From the NCBI GenBank assembly GCA_002167525.1, contig NHDV01000006.1, positions 1-56,399 on the forward strand: a stretch of 56,399 nt of DNA, read 5' to 3'. The notes below the pieces were generated by a model. It was not told where the DNA came from and made no database searches. It saw only the letters and a program-made list of their open reading frames with translations. The first letter of the stretch is position 1; every line of letters starts with the position of its first letter. A program made the translations under genes and the position numbers. Shown in pieces: positions 42,439-50,992 of the stretch. The stretch is from Flavobacteriaceae bacterium TMED68 (GTDB lineage: Bacteria > Bacteroidota > Bacteroidia > Flavobacteriales > Flavobacteriaceae).

Positions 42439-43116
42439 TTAGTAGTTGAACCAGTCTACAATTTTTGCAGGAACAACTTTTAAGACTAAAGAAATAATAA
42501 ATAGGCCAATTTTTGGATAGGTAATACCAGACTTGTTCATATTTGAGTATATAAACTCACTTGCTTCTTCAGAACTTATCATAAAAGGAGGATTTCTATG
42601 CTCCGAGGACATCTTTGTTGATACTTTACCAAACCTGATTATCAAATATTTATTAAGACCAATTTTTTTTATACTCTCCTCCAGTTTTCTTTTTGTAAGA
42701 CCATAAATATAGTTTTTATAGCGAGGTTTTACTGCAGCAATAGAAGAGATATATATAAAATTTTTGATATTGTTTAATTCTTTATTTAAAGATTTTGTTA
42801 AGCTGTACGGAATTACGAAATTTATTTTATCAGTCTTAATTATTTCATCTATCTTTGGGAACTGTTCATCTCTATTTTCAGCAAGAAAACCATTAAAGAA
42901 AATAATTATTAAGTTTGGCACATCATATAGTAATTGAATTATCTTATCTTTATCTTCTAAATAATCTTGAACAGATAATTTTTTATAACATTTTAATGAA
43001 TCATTACTCTTAGTTGTTACGCAATATGTTTTGTAGCCTTCTTTGTTAAGTAAAGTCAATAAATCTTTACTTATTTCTGAAGAAGCCCCGATTAATCCTA
43101 TATTTTTTTCTTTCAT
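42439..43116 (-). CDS. Short-chain dehydrogenase/epimerase, possible DprE2-like partner of UbiA-type protein
   Basis: A 225-residue Rossmann protein with IGLIGASSEISKDLL at the cofactor site, FIYISSIAAVKPRYKNYIYG and the Tyr-Lys pair in YGLTKRKLE. It keeps the SDR catalytic layout but is shorter than DprE2 (about 250). It is 10 bp downstream of the UbiA-family gene. In actinobacterial decaprenyl-phospho-arabinose synthesis, the UbiA phosphoribosyltransferase is followed by DprE1 and the SDR DprE2, so this may be the reductive step here. DprE1 is not in the window, so an unrelated sugar reductase is also possible. Confidence 0.72.
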   Translation of the reverse strand: MKEKNIGLIGASSEISKDLLTLLNKEGYKTYCVTTKSNDSLKCYKKLSVQDYLEDKDKIIQLLYDVPNLIIIFFNGFLAENRDEQFPKIDEIIKTDKINFVIPYSLTKSLNKELNNIKNFIYISSIAAVKPRYKNYIYGLTKRKLEESIKKIGLNKYLIIRFGKVSTKMSSEHRNPPFMISSEEASEFIYSNMNKSGITYPKIGLFIISLVLKVVPAKIVDWFNY

Positions 43117-43126
43117 TTTTATTACC

Positions 43127-43987
43127 TTATATTATATTTCCAAGAAAAAAAGAAATTCCGAACATCATTAGATAAATAAGAAGTTTTTTATCATTTATTA
43201 AAGTAACTACAATCTCTTCAGTATTCGAGTTAAAGGTATTTTCTCTAAATTTGTTACTAAATAAAACAAAAGAGATTATGGAAATTAGTATAAAAAAACT
43301 ACTCAGATTTAATAATTGGAAAGATTTGACCTGTATTGACCAGTAAAGATAAGTGAATACAGAAAAAATAAATGATATGTTTAAAATTGATTTAAGTTCT
43401 TCAGGGCTATAGAAATTTTTAATAAAAGTTTTTACTTTAGAATTTTTTATTTCACTATTTCCAAGAATTGAGAATTTTTTACCAGTGACAACAGCAAGGC
43501 TTGAGAAGAAAACAAAAAGATACAAAGGGATAGATATTTTTGTAGATATAGCTTCTCCACCAATTGTAATTCTTATTAAAAATAAAATTGAAATGTTAAT
43601 CAAGTCTAAATATTTAACATACTTAAGTTTTGTTGTATATAGAACATTAAAAAATAAATAGAGAGATGAATATAACAAAACCGAGGGATTTGAATAATAA
43701 ATGATAAAATTTCCAAAAATAAATAGAATGAGCATCATTATTTTGGCAGTCTTTTTAGTTATCTCACCAGAAGCTAGAGGTCGTTTTTTTTTCACAGGAT
43801 GGTTTCTATCCGATTCAATATCAATTAAATCATTAAAAATATAAGTTGATGAAACTAAAAATGAGAACCCCACAAAAATTATACTTAAAATTAACATATT
43901 TTCTGCAGTAGTCTCATTAGCCGCAAACATTACAATAAAAATTAATACATTCTTTAACCATTGATTAATTCTTAAAATAGAAATCAT
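43127..43987 (-). CDS. UbiA-family prenyltransferase, decaprenyl-phosphate phosphoribosyltransferase-like
   Basis: A 286-residue polytopic enzyme with about eight to nine helices. The first Asp-rich motif is TYIFNDLIDIESDRNHP (N52, D53, D56, D60) followed by KKKRPLASGEI; the second is in YLDLINISILFLIRI. The opening ILRINQWLKNVLIF and the RPLASGEI segment fit the subgroup that moves phosphoribose from PRPP to decaprenyl phosphate (Rv3806c-like), rather than ubiquinone or heme O enzymes. It would produce a lipid-linked ribose/arabinose donor for the GT-C proteins encoded 2-5 kb away. It starts a two-gene minus-strand operon with the SDR. Confidence 0.83.
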   Translation of the reverse strand: MISILRINQWLKNVLIFIVMFAANETTAENMLILSIIFVGFSFLVSSTYIFNDLIDIESDRNHPVKKKRPLASGEITKKTAKIMMLILFIFGNFIIYYSNPSVLLYSSLYLFFNVLYTTKLKYVKYLDLINISILFLIRITIGGEAISTKISIPLYLFVFFSSLAVVTGKKFSILGNSEIKNSKVKTFIKNFYSPEELKSILNISFIFSVFTYLYWSIQVKSFQLLNLSSFFILISIISFVLFSNKFRENTFNSNTEEIVVTLINDKKLLIYLMMFGISFFLGNII

Positions 43988-44090
43988 TTTTTTCTTATGA
44001 CTTTAATTTCCATGGCTTAATATTAGTTGTCTTAATGAAATGGACTTATTCTTTAATATATTATGGAAACAACATTTAGAATGATTAGAG

Positions 44091-44885
44091 ATGGAAAAAA
44101 GTAAAAGAAATTATTATTTCCCAGACATTATTGATGTTTGTCATAATTTGAAAGAGATAAGTACTAGCTCCATAATTTTAATGACCCACTTAGGGCTAGG
44201 AGATCAAATAATTTTAAATGGTCTAATAAACTATATTTCTAAGAAATATAAAAAAATAATTTTGCCAGTTCAGAAAAGTAACTTCAAAACAATTCAATTT
44301 CTATATTCTGAAAATAGTGTTGTTGATATTATTGAATATCCCAAAGGTGAAGAACTTGATTTTATTGAGGAGCTTTCTCATTCTACTGGTATGGATATTC
44401 TTCAAATTGGTTTCCAAAAAGTAGGCAAAAAACCATTTAATCTTGCTTTTTACAGTCAATTGAAATTACCATATAAATATTCATATAGTCATTTTTATTA
44501 TCCAGAAAATAAAAATTTAGAGTTAGACCTTAAAGATTATTTGATTAATTTTTATTCTACAGGTTCTAATGAGGTTATTTTAGTTCACAACGAATCTTCA
44601 AAAGGTGTATTTAATTTTGATAAAGTAGAACTTAATAATCCAGTTTATATTACTAAAGAAAGCGATAAGTATGGAAATCTTTTTTATTACTCTCAAATTA
44701 TTAAAACAGCGAAAGAAATACATTGTTTAGATAGTAGCTTTGCTCATTTAGTTGAAAGAACTGACACCAAAGCTAAACTATATTTTCATGATTTGTTTGG
44801 AGCAAGTATTCAATTAGCTAAAAATTGGTATTATATAACATATGAATATCCAAATTCCGATATCAACAGGGGAACTTTTAGATAA
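44091..44885 (+). CDS. Uncharacterised GT9-like protein
   Basis: 264 aa, soluble. It has ILMTHLGLGDQIILNGLINY, a GT9-like glycine loop, and near the C-terminus AKEIHCLDSSFAHLVERT, similar to the donor-site helix of heptosyltransferase-like proteins. It is shorter than true GT9 enzymes and has no other recognisable motif, so a glycosyltransferase function is tentative. The 3' end overlaps the next gene by 44 bp in another frame. It starts the plus-strand block 44091-49100 in which most genes are coupled. Confidence 0.6.
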   Translation: MEKSKRNYYFPDIIDVCHNLKEISTSSIILMTHLGLGDQIILNGLINYISKKYKKIILPVQKSNFKTIQFLYSENSVVDIIEYPKGEELDFIEELSHSTGMDILQIGFQKVGKKPFNLAFYSQLKLPYKYSYSHFYYPENKNLELDLKDYLINFYSTGSNEVILVHNESSKGVFNFDKVELNNPVYITKESDKYGNLFYYSQIIKTAKEIHCLDSSFAHLVERTDTKAKLYFHDLFGASIQLAKNWYYITYEYPNSDINRGTFR

Positions 44886-45237
44886 ATTATCAATACTAGA
44901 AATAAAAAAAGATAAAGTAAAAGACTCAGCAAAACTTAAAAACATAAATCATGAATACGATTTATTAATCAACCTCTCAAAGAACCTAAAAGATAAAGAT
45001 GAGAAGAGTTTCAATTCTCTTTATGAAGAGATTTTAAAAGTAAATAAAAAACTTTGGGATATTGAAGATAAAATCAGAATTTTAGAATCAGAGAAAAAAT
45101 TTGATGAAGAGTTTATTTCAGTAGCAAGAAGTGTTTATTTTATAAATGATGATAGGTTTGATCTAAAGAAAAAAATAAATGAAACATTTGGATCTGATGT
45201 TGCTGAAGAAAAAGAATACATTGAATACAAACAATAA
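44842..45237 (+). CDS. DUF6165-like small protein
   Basis: A 131-residue, highly charged helical protein. The opening IPISTGELLDKLSILEIKKD and the segments KKLWDIEDKIRILE and ARSVYFINDDRFDLKKKI fit the DUF6165 family as I remember it. It is probably a coiled-coil-forming protein; function unknown. Its start overlaps the end of the preceding gene by 44 bp, which is longer than usual but the family N-terminus requires it. Relatives occur beside polysaccharide glycosyltransferases, hinting at an accessory role. Confidence 0.72.
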   Translation: MNIQIPISTGELLDKLSILEIKKDKVKDSAKLKNINHEYDLLINLSKNLKDKDEKSFNSLYEEILKVNKKLWDIEDKIRILESEKKFDEEFISVARSVYFINDDRFDLKKKINETFGSDVAEEKEYIEYKQ

Positions 45238-45263
45238 TTTAAATTATCAATAAATTATTGATA

Positions 45264-45443
45264 ATGAAAAAAATAATTGTCGAAAATGAGAATATTAAAG
45301 TTTATATTCTTGCTTTAGTTTCAATATTAATCGTTAGATTTGCTCTTGAAATAATTACATTTGAAAATAAATTAACAATTTCAACTTTATTTTTTTTGAC
45401 CATTTTTCTGGTTGTAAATAAAAAATATTTAGAAAAATCATGA
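45264..45443 (+). CDS. Small two-helix membrane protein
   Basis: 59 aa from the ATG at 45264: a short charged head followed by two hydrophobic helices, VYILALVSILIVRFALEI and ISTLFFLTIFLVVN, then a basic end. No family is recognised. I accept it as real because it fills the gap between two genes and its stop overlaps the start of the GT-C gene by 4 bp (ATGA), implying translational coupling. It could be a small subunit of the neighbouring transferase. A TTG two codons upstream is possible but less likely. Confidence 0.6.
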   Translation: MKKIIVENENIKVYILALVSILIVRFALEIITFENKLTISTLFFLTIFLVVNKKYLEKS

Positions 45444-46987
45444 CTAGTGTAAAAAAATATATTGAAAGTTTATTGATCACAAAAAATCTATTTTTTTACT
45501 TAGGATTATTTCTTTTTACGATAATCACTCAAAATATTTATTTAGATATAGAGACTATTGAGTGGGATATTGCATCTTATCTTGTTGCTTCTCAGGGTAT
45601 AGAGAATGGATTATTGCCAAATCAAACTCAATGGGAGTCAAAAGGACCAATATTTATTTATCTTTACTACTTACTTTCAATACCAGCAGAAAATACTTTA
45701 GTTATTTTTAAACTAATAAATGATTTAATACTATTTCTTATTTCACTTATATTATTCAAAACAATACTTTCTAAAACAAAAGAATATACTCATGCCTTTT
45801 TTTCAAGTATTTTATTTTTATCAGTCATGAGTCAAGTTTGGGCTCAGAGTGGATATTCTGAGGTCTATTCTCTCTTATTTTTATCAATATCATATTTCAT
45901 AATTACTAACTACAGATTTAATAATCTTTCTTATTTATTGACAGGAATATTGTTTTCAATTTCTTCATTAATTAATCAAGGAACAGTAATTTTTCTTTTA
46001 CCTCTTATTATTTCAGAACTTACTTTAAACAGTCAAAGAACTTATTTTAGAAAAGTTCTTAACTTAGGAATTGGTTTTACAATTCCTCATTTATTCTTTC
46101 TTCTTTTGTATCTAATTAATGGTCTGCTAGATATTTATCTAGCAACCTACCTAACAATACCTCTAGGCTATGTTCAAGCTAATTATGCTAGTTTTTACGA
46201 GTTGTTTGTTTTTTCTAGAGAACTAATGGAATACAATCTCTATTTATATTTATGTTTATTATCTTTAATTTTCATAAATTTATTAAATTTATTTAAAAAA
46301 TATACTAAAAAAACAAAATTAATTATTTTTGATTTAGATAATTTAAATATTATTTTTGGATTACTTTTTTATTTTATAGGATCACATAATTATTACCATC
46401 ATTTAATTTATCTTGTATTTTTTATACCCTTTATGATGAATAAGATCAATTTTTCTAATCAGAAAAAATTTATTTACGTATTAATTCTTATATCTTCTTT
46501 ATCTATTCTTCAAAATACTTATAAAGAATCATTAAACAATTTAACAAATATTAATAATTTGCAACAAAATTACCCACTGTATAATCTTGCCGAGGAGATA
46601 GATTCATACTTTATTGACGATTACGATATATTAGCTTTTGATTACAATTTAATTTTATATTATTTAAATAAGCCAAATTTTTCATATATAGTACATCCAT
46701 CAAATCATTTCGAAGAATTTATTATCGTAGTTTTATCTGACTTGGATAAAGTTAACTCAAATTATATTTCAGATTTAATAAATAAAGAGCCAGATGTAAT
46801 CATTTGTAACCCAAGAATGATAATAAGAGGTATTCCTACTGAAATAAGTTCTTTATTTAATTGTGAAGTTAGTGATTATAAAAAAAATTATTTTAAGCTA
46901 GATACGAAAAATTATAAAAATGATGAAAATTTAAATTATTACTATGATCCTTACAAAGAAATTAGTGTTTTCATAAAGAAAGGATAA
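45440..46987 (+). CDS. GT-C membrane glycosyltransferase (GT39/GT83-like)
   Basis: A 515-residue protein with about eleven helices. The first periplasmic loop has IEWDIASYLVASQGIENGLL and TQWESKGPIF (about 38-71); acidic residues followed by the ESKGP segment resemble the catalytic loop of ArnT/PMT-type enzymes, which take a sugar from polyprenyl phosphate. The soluble C-terminus (from about 385) has the alpha/beta pattern of that family. It likely decorates the glycan in the periplasm using donors from the GT2 or UbiA-type enzymes encoded nearby. Coupled to the small membrane protein upstream and followed after 1 nt by another GT-C gene. Confidence 0.8.
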   Translation: MTSVKKYIESLLITKNLFFYLGLFLFTIITQNIYLDIETIEWDIASYLVASQGIENGLLPNQTQWESKGPIFIYLYYLLSIPAENTLVIFKLINDLILFLISLILFKTILSKTKEYTHAFFSSILFLSVMSQVWAQSGYSEVYSLLFLSISYFIITNYRFNNLSYLLTGILFSISSLINQGTVIFLLPLIISELTLNSQRTYFRKVLNLGIGFTIPHLFFLLLYLINGLLDIYLATYLTIPLGYVQANYASFYELFVFSRELMEYNLYLYLCLLSLIFINLLNLFKKYTKKTKLIIFDLDNLNIIFGLLFYFIGSHNYYHHLIYLVFFIPFMMNKINFSNQKKFIYVLILISSLSILQNTYKESLNNLTNINNLQQNYPLYNLAEEIDSYFIDDYDILAFDYNLILYYLNKPNFSYIVHPSNHFEEFIIVVLSDLDKVNSNYISDLINKEPDVIICNPRMIIRGIPTEISSLFNCEVSDYKKNYFKLDTKNYKNDENLNYYYDPYKEISVFIKKG

Positions 46988-46988
46988 A

Positions 46989-48368
46989 TTGAAAATTTAC
47001 AAAATAATAAAATATCCTTTCTACACAATAAGTGTCATCATCGTAATAGCTGTAATTATTATATTATCCATCAACATAATGAATTATGACCCATTGAACG
47101 GCTACGATGCAGATGCGCACATAAGTTACGTAGACTATTTAGCAATGTACTTACCTGATAAGATTAAAGTTCCTGATTCTCTAAGCACATATGAATATTT
47201 TTCTCCGCCGATACCTTATCTCTTTCCAGCTGGATTCTCAGTAATTTGTAGAAATATTATAGAAGCACAGGATCTGGTTATTGCGTGCAGGCCTCACTAT
47301 CTGTTTTTTGCAAAAATTTTTCAGGCTCTCATGTATTTATCTACTCTTATAATGTATTCAAAAATTTCAAAATTACTGTATCCAAATAGCAATACTCACA
47401 GGTTTTTTACCTTAATAATGATTTCTATTTTAACGGTAAACTATAAAACTTTTGCGATGATAAGGGGAGAGCCTTATATATTATTTTTTTATTCGGTTAT
47501 TTTATTTTTAATATTAAGTTTTATGAAAAAAGATAATAAAAATTGGATAAAATCATCACTCATTTTGGGTATATTTATTGGTCTAACAGCATTAAGTAGA
47601 CAATGGGGGTTTTTATTATTTCCATCGATAATATTATTAACATTTTTTCTAGATTCAACTCAAAAAAAGAAAGATTATTTTAAATATATAAGCTCAGCAT
47701 TTGTAGTTGGTTTTATAATTTCTGGTTGGTTTTATTTTAATTTATTTTTCAACTATGGAAGCTTTACACAATTTAATATGGAACTATCAACATTTAGTTT
47801 TTCAAATCAACCAAGCACATTTTATTCACCTTTTGATATAGATAATGAAAATGTTTTTAAAAAACCAATTAGACCCTATTTCTCTAATCAGTATCTCCCC
47901 GTTCTTTATTCAGACTTGTGGGGAGATTATTGGGGATATTTTACTTTTACAAGACAAGGATGGGATTATGGAAGGAACCAAGAAGTTATCGGTGATTATC
48001 TAGCTAGGGTAAACAGAGTTTCATTACTTCCTACATCATTACTTATTTTAGGCTTTAGCTTCGCTGTTCCAGCTTTATTCAAAAAGGAAAGAAACAATAT
48101 AGATTATTATTCAATTATTCTAATCCTTGCATCTCTAGTTACTTACATTGGCTATCTCTGGTTTTTAATCAAATATCCAGAAATACCAAAAGGGGGAACA
48201 ATAAAGGCAGCATATATAATTCAATTTTTTCATGTCCTCGCATTACTTAGTGCAAACTTCTTAGAACATTTAAGAGAAAAGTATTTAGTAATCTCAAATA
48301 TTGTTATTGTCCTACTTTTAATCGTATTTGTTCACAATATTCCAGCAATGATTACTAACTACATATAA
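46989..48368 (+). CDS. GT-C-like polytopic membrane glycosyltransferase
   Basis: A 459-residue protein with about ten helices. After the first helix a loop reads YDPLNGYDADAHISYVDYLA, with the D-x-D/H residues usual in GT-C catalytic loops, then PPIPYLFPAGFSVI. RGEPYILFFYSVILF and LTALSRQWGFLLFP are typical of the PMT_2 group. The start is TTG at 46989, 4 nt after an AAAGGA site. It shares an operon with the GT-C gene before it and the polyprenyl-phosphate GT2 gene after it, which suggests a donor-synthase and transferase pair like GtrB-GtrS (inference). Confidence 0.75.
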   Translation: MKIYKIIKYPFYTISVIIVIAVIIILSINIMNYDPLNGYDADAHISYVDYLAMYLPDKIKVPDSLSTYEYFSPPIPYLFPAGFSVICRNIIEAQDLVIACRPHYLFFAKIFQALMYLSTLIMYSKISKLLYPNSNTHRFFTLIMISILTVNYKTFAMIRGEPYILFFYSVILFLILSFMKKDNKNWIKSSLILGIFIGLTALSRQWGFLLFPSIILLTFFLDSTQKKKDYFKYISSAFVVGFIISGWFYFNLFFNYGSFTQFNMELSTFSFSNQPSTFYSPFDIDNENVFKKPIRPYFSNQYLPVLYSDLWGDYWGYFTFTRQGWDYGRNQEVIGDYLARVNRVSLLPTSLLILGFSFAVPALFKKERNNIDYYSIILILASLVTYIGYLWFLIKYPEIPKGGTIKAAYIIQFFHVLALLSANFLEHLREKYLVISNIVIVLLLIVFVHNIPAMITNYI

Positions 48369-48401
48369 ATTAAGTAATTTATTAGTAAGCTAAATCTTGA
48401 A

Positions 48402-49100
48402 ATGGAAAAAACGTTAACTGTAATTATACCTTTTTACAATGAGAAAAACTCTATTGAAACGTCTGTCAATAGAGTTATAAATGAAAATATATCTAATGAG
48501 ATCATATTGGTTGATGATTGCTCAGATGATGGAACTGACCAAATAGCAAAAAGACTAGAAATTAATTTTGAAAATATAATTTATATAAAAACAAACAAAA
48601 ATAAAGGCAAGGGGTCAGCATTAGCTAGAGCACAGTCAATGGTATCTTCGAGCCATGTAATAGTACATGATGCAGATTTGGAATATTTCCCATCAGATAT
48701 AAGTGAAATGTTCAAATTAGCAGATTTGGAAGAAGATAAATTAATTTTGGGATCAAGAACTATTGGAAGTAAAGAGAGAACTAATCTATATAAATTTACA
48801 TTTTACGGAAATAAGTTATTAACAAAACTATTTTCGATGGTAAATAATTACAAAATCAGTGATATAGCAACCTGCTACCAATTAATGTATGCTTCGTTTT
48901 TTAAAAATTTAGATATTAAAGAAAAAGGTTTTGGTATAGAAGTAGAAATTCTATCAAAATTTATAAAAACTAAAGGAAACATAATTGAATACCCAATCAA
49001 TTATGAAGCAAGATCTTATGAGGATGGAAAAAAAATTAAATTAAAAGATGGTATAAAAATATTTTTAAAAATATTTAAATATCGTATTTCTACAAACTAA
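48402..49100 (+). CDS. GT2 glycosyltransferase, polyprenyl-phosphate sugar synthase-like
   Basis: A 232-residue DPM1-like enzyme: LTVIIPFYNEKNSIETSV, IILVDDCSDDGTDQI, NKGKGSALARAQSM, VIVHDADLEYFPSD (DAD), LILGSRTIGSKERT, ISDIATCYQLM and EVEILSKFIK. The ATCYQLM segment stands where DPM1 has the SGFR motif and is typical of glucose-phospho-dolichol-like bacterial enzymes. It lacks C-terminal helices. As the last gene of the plus-strand run it probably makes the lipid-linked donor used by the two GT-C proteins encoded just upstream. Confidence 0.9.
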   Translation: MEKTLTVIIPFYNEKNSIETSVNRVINENISNEIILVDDCSDDGTDQIAKRLEINFENIIYIKTNKNKGKGSALARAQSMVSSSHVIVHDADLEYFPSDISEMFKLADLEEDKLILGSRTIGSKERTNLYKFTFYGNKLLTKLFSMVNNYKISDIATCYQLMYASFFKNLDIKEKGFGIEVEILSKFIKTKGNIIEYPINYEARSYEDGKKIKLKDGIKIFLKIFKYRISTN

Positions 49101-49126
49101 TCTTAAAACTTCATTTATCAAACCAA

Positions 49127-50206
49127 TTAATTCCAAATATTTGAAAATACTGAATTTACAATTTGTGGAATTAATTCGTAAAAATTTTTACTTTCTGTAT
49201 TTGGAGATGTCAAATTTACAACACCATAAATGAATCTTTCTTGGAAAAAAAGACTGGATGCAACAACAATAAATATAACAAGCTTATTGTTAATTTCTTT
49301 TGCTTTCCTATTAGAGCTAAAGTCAAAAATTATTTTTAATACTAGTGGAACTAATAATATGCTAAATATTCTACTTGTATCTAAACCAAGACTAGTTGCA
49401 AGAATAGATATGCTTAAAACAAGATAATATTTTATTGTATTTTCCAAATTTTCAAAAAATGATAAATAGATTAACAAAAACGTTGTCCCAAGAAAACCTG
49501 ACCAAAGAAATTCTAAAAAATTATTTGAAATAAAATTTACAGAATCATTTAAAACATTATCATTAAAAATAAATCGTAACCTAGATCTACCAGAAAAATT
49601 AATTAATCTTAAATAAAAGATTAATGCAATATACCCTGAAATAAAGCCAACACTCGAAGGAATTAAGAAAGATTTTAATTGATTCTTTCTTGCAAGAATT
49701 GACAAAGTAATCAATGAAAACAATCCTATTGCATAATGATTAAATGATAAAATAAAAAACAAAGAAATTAATTTATAAAAATTAAAATTATTTTCTAATA
49801 ATAATTTTGTTAAAAGAATTAATAATAAAACAGAAATTATATCTACGTATCCTACAAACCAAGAAACTGTAACGAGCCATCCAGAGAATAGAAAAATAGT
49901 TGAATACTGATCTAAAAACATGATGTTGTAACAAATTAAAACAAGAGTTAATTGAAGAATTAAATAAAGTAAGATTAAAAAAACATCTAATGAGTTAATA
50001 CCTAGTAATTTATTTATCAACATGAAAGTAGGAGATTCTAAATAGAATTGTGTAATTCCTGAATCACTGCTGAATAAACTTTTACTTATTTCAAAATGAT
50101 CATTTATGTTATTTAGATATGTGATTTTATAAACAATGTGAATTAATATTTCTGAAACTAGAAGATTGAGCCAGAAAATTTTATTTCTCAGAATATTCAT
50201 AGACAT
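49127..50206 (-). CDS. Polytopic membrane protein, possible polymerase (EpsG/Wzy-like)
   Basis: A 359-residue protein with about ten helices and little soluble sequence. Loops contain YLESPTFMLINKLLG, FSGWLVTVSWFVGYVDI, FNHYAIGLFSLI and INFSGRSRLRFIFNDN. It has some likeness to EpsG/Wzy-type polysaccharide polymerases in helix pattern, but no family motif I trust. It is an isolated minus-strand gene between two plus-strand runs, with its start 43 bp from the divergent methyltransferase gene. Treat as an integral membrane protein of unknown function. Confidence 0.65.
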   Translation of the reverse strand: MSMNILRNKIFWLNLLVSEILIHIVYKITYLNNINDHFEISKSLFSSDSGITQFYLESPTFMLINKLLGINSLDVFLILLYLILQLTLVLICYNIMFLDQYSTIFLFSGWLVTVSWFVGYVDIISVLLLILLTKLLLENNFNFYKLISLFFILSFNHYAIGLFSLITLSILARKNQLKSFLIPSSVGFISGYIALIFYLRLINFSGRSRLRFIFNDNVLNDSVNFISNNFLEFLWSGFLGTTFLLIYLSFFENLENTIKYYLVLSISILATSLGLDTSRIFSILLVPLVLKIIFDFSSNRKAKEINNKLVIFIVVASSLFFQERFIYGVVNLTSPNTESKNFYELIPQIVNSVFSNIWN

Positions 50207-50249
50207 ATTTTAACTTTATGATTAGGAAAATATATAAGTAATATATTTA

Positions 50250-50963
50250 ATGATTTGTTCATTAAAATTACACTGTATGGAAAATAATTACGAATATGGA
50301 AGACATCTTCTTTTAGAATCATTTAAATTATTTATAGAAAAATTTGAGCTTCCAAAAAAATTGAACGTTTCACTTGTTGGGGGTTCAGATGAGGAGCCTG
50401 AATTAGCCGTTCTTAAAAAACTTGGCTATGAGATTAATTTAACAAAATACGGAATAGAGCACTATGAAGTTTTTTGTGATTTAAATGAAAATAATGATCT
50501 AGAAAAAATCGATGTTGATTTGCTTATATGTTCAAACGTTTTGGAACATATATGGAATGTAGAAAACTTCTTTGAAAATATAAACAAATTATCAAGTAAA
50601 GAAACGCTTATTTATATTAATTGTCCAAAATCAAATATGGAGCATGGCTCTCCAGAATATTATTCGGCCGGGTACGCAAAAGAATTTTTAACAAAAAACC
50701 TAGAATTTAAAGACTTTACTATTTTAAAGTCAGGAGAAGTTGGTACAGAAAGGTATTACAAAAGCATCCACCTACTACAGGCATGGTATACAAAAAAAGA
50801 AGTTGAAGCAAAATATAGGTTTAAAGAAAATACTCTTTCCTACAAGTTAAAGCATTTAATGAAATTATATAATTTAGGCCATTATTTGTCACTGTCTAGA
50901 GCATCTAACGACAGTCATGATTCGGCATTTATGACAAATTCATATGTCTTTGCAAAAAAATAA
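50250..50963 (+). CDS. SAM-dependent methyltransferase-like protein
   Basis: A 237-residue soluble protein. It has LNVSLVGGSDEEPELAVLKK where motif I is expected, then DVDLLICSNVLEHIWNVENF and ETLIYINCPKSN, the motif II-III layout of class I methyltransferases (SNVLEH is characteristic). Motif I is unusual, lacking the GxGxG spacing. The ATG at 50250 is kept, but an ATG nine codons later (MENNYEYG) is just as plausible. It starts the plus-strand run to 55693. Target unknown. Confidence 0.7.
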   Translation: MICSLKLHCMENNYEYGRHLLLESFKLFIEKFELPKKLNVSLVGGSDEEPELAVLKKLGYEINLTKYGIEHYEVFCDLNENNDLEKIDVDLLICSNVLEHIWNVENFFENINKLSSKETLIYINCPKSNMEHGSPEYYSAGYAKEFLTKNLEFKDFTILKSGEVGTERYYKSIHLLQAWYTKKEVEAKYRFKENTLSYKLKHLMKLYNLGHYLSLSRASNDSHDSAFMTNSYVFAKK

Positions 50964-50992
50964 TAATTGTTGGCTATTCTTATAAAGTCAAT

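Noticed and set aside
46125..46144. Perfect 20 bp inverted repeat (9 bp arms, 2 nt centre) around TGCTAGATA
   Set aside because: It lies inside the GT-C coding sequence in the Leu-Asp-Ile-Tyr-Leu-Ala stretch, where codon choice explains it; no sign of a site or mobile element end.
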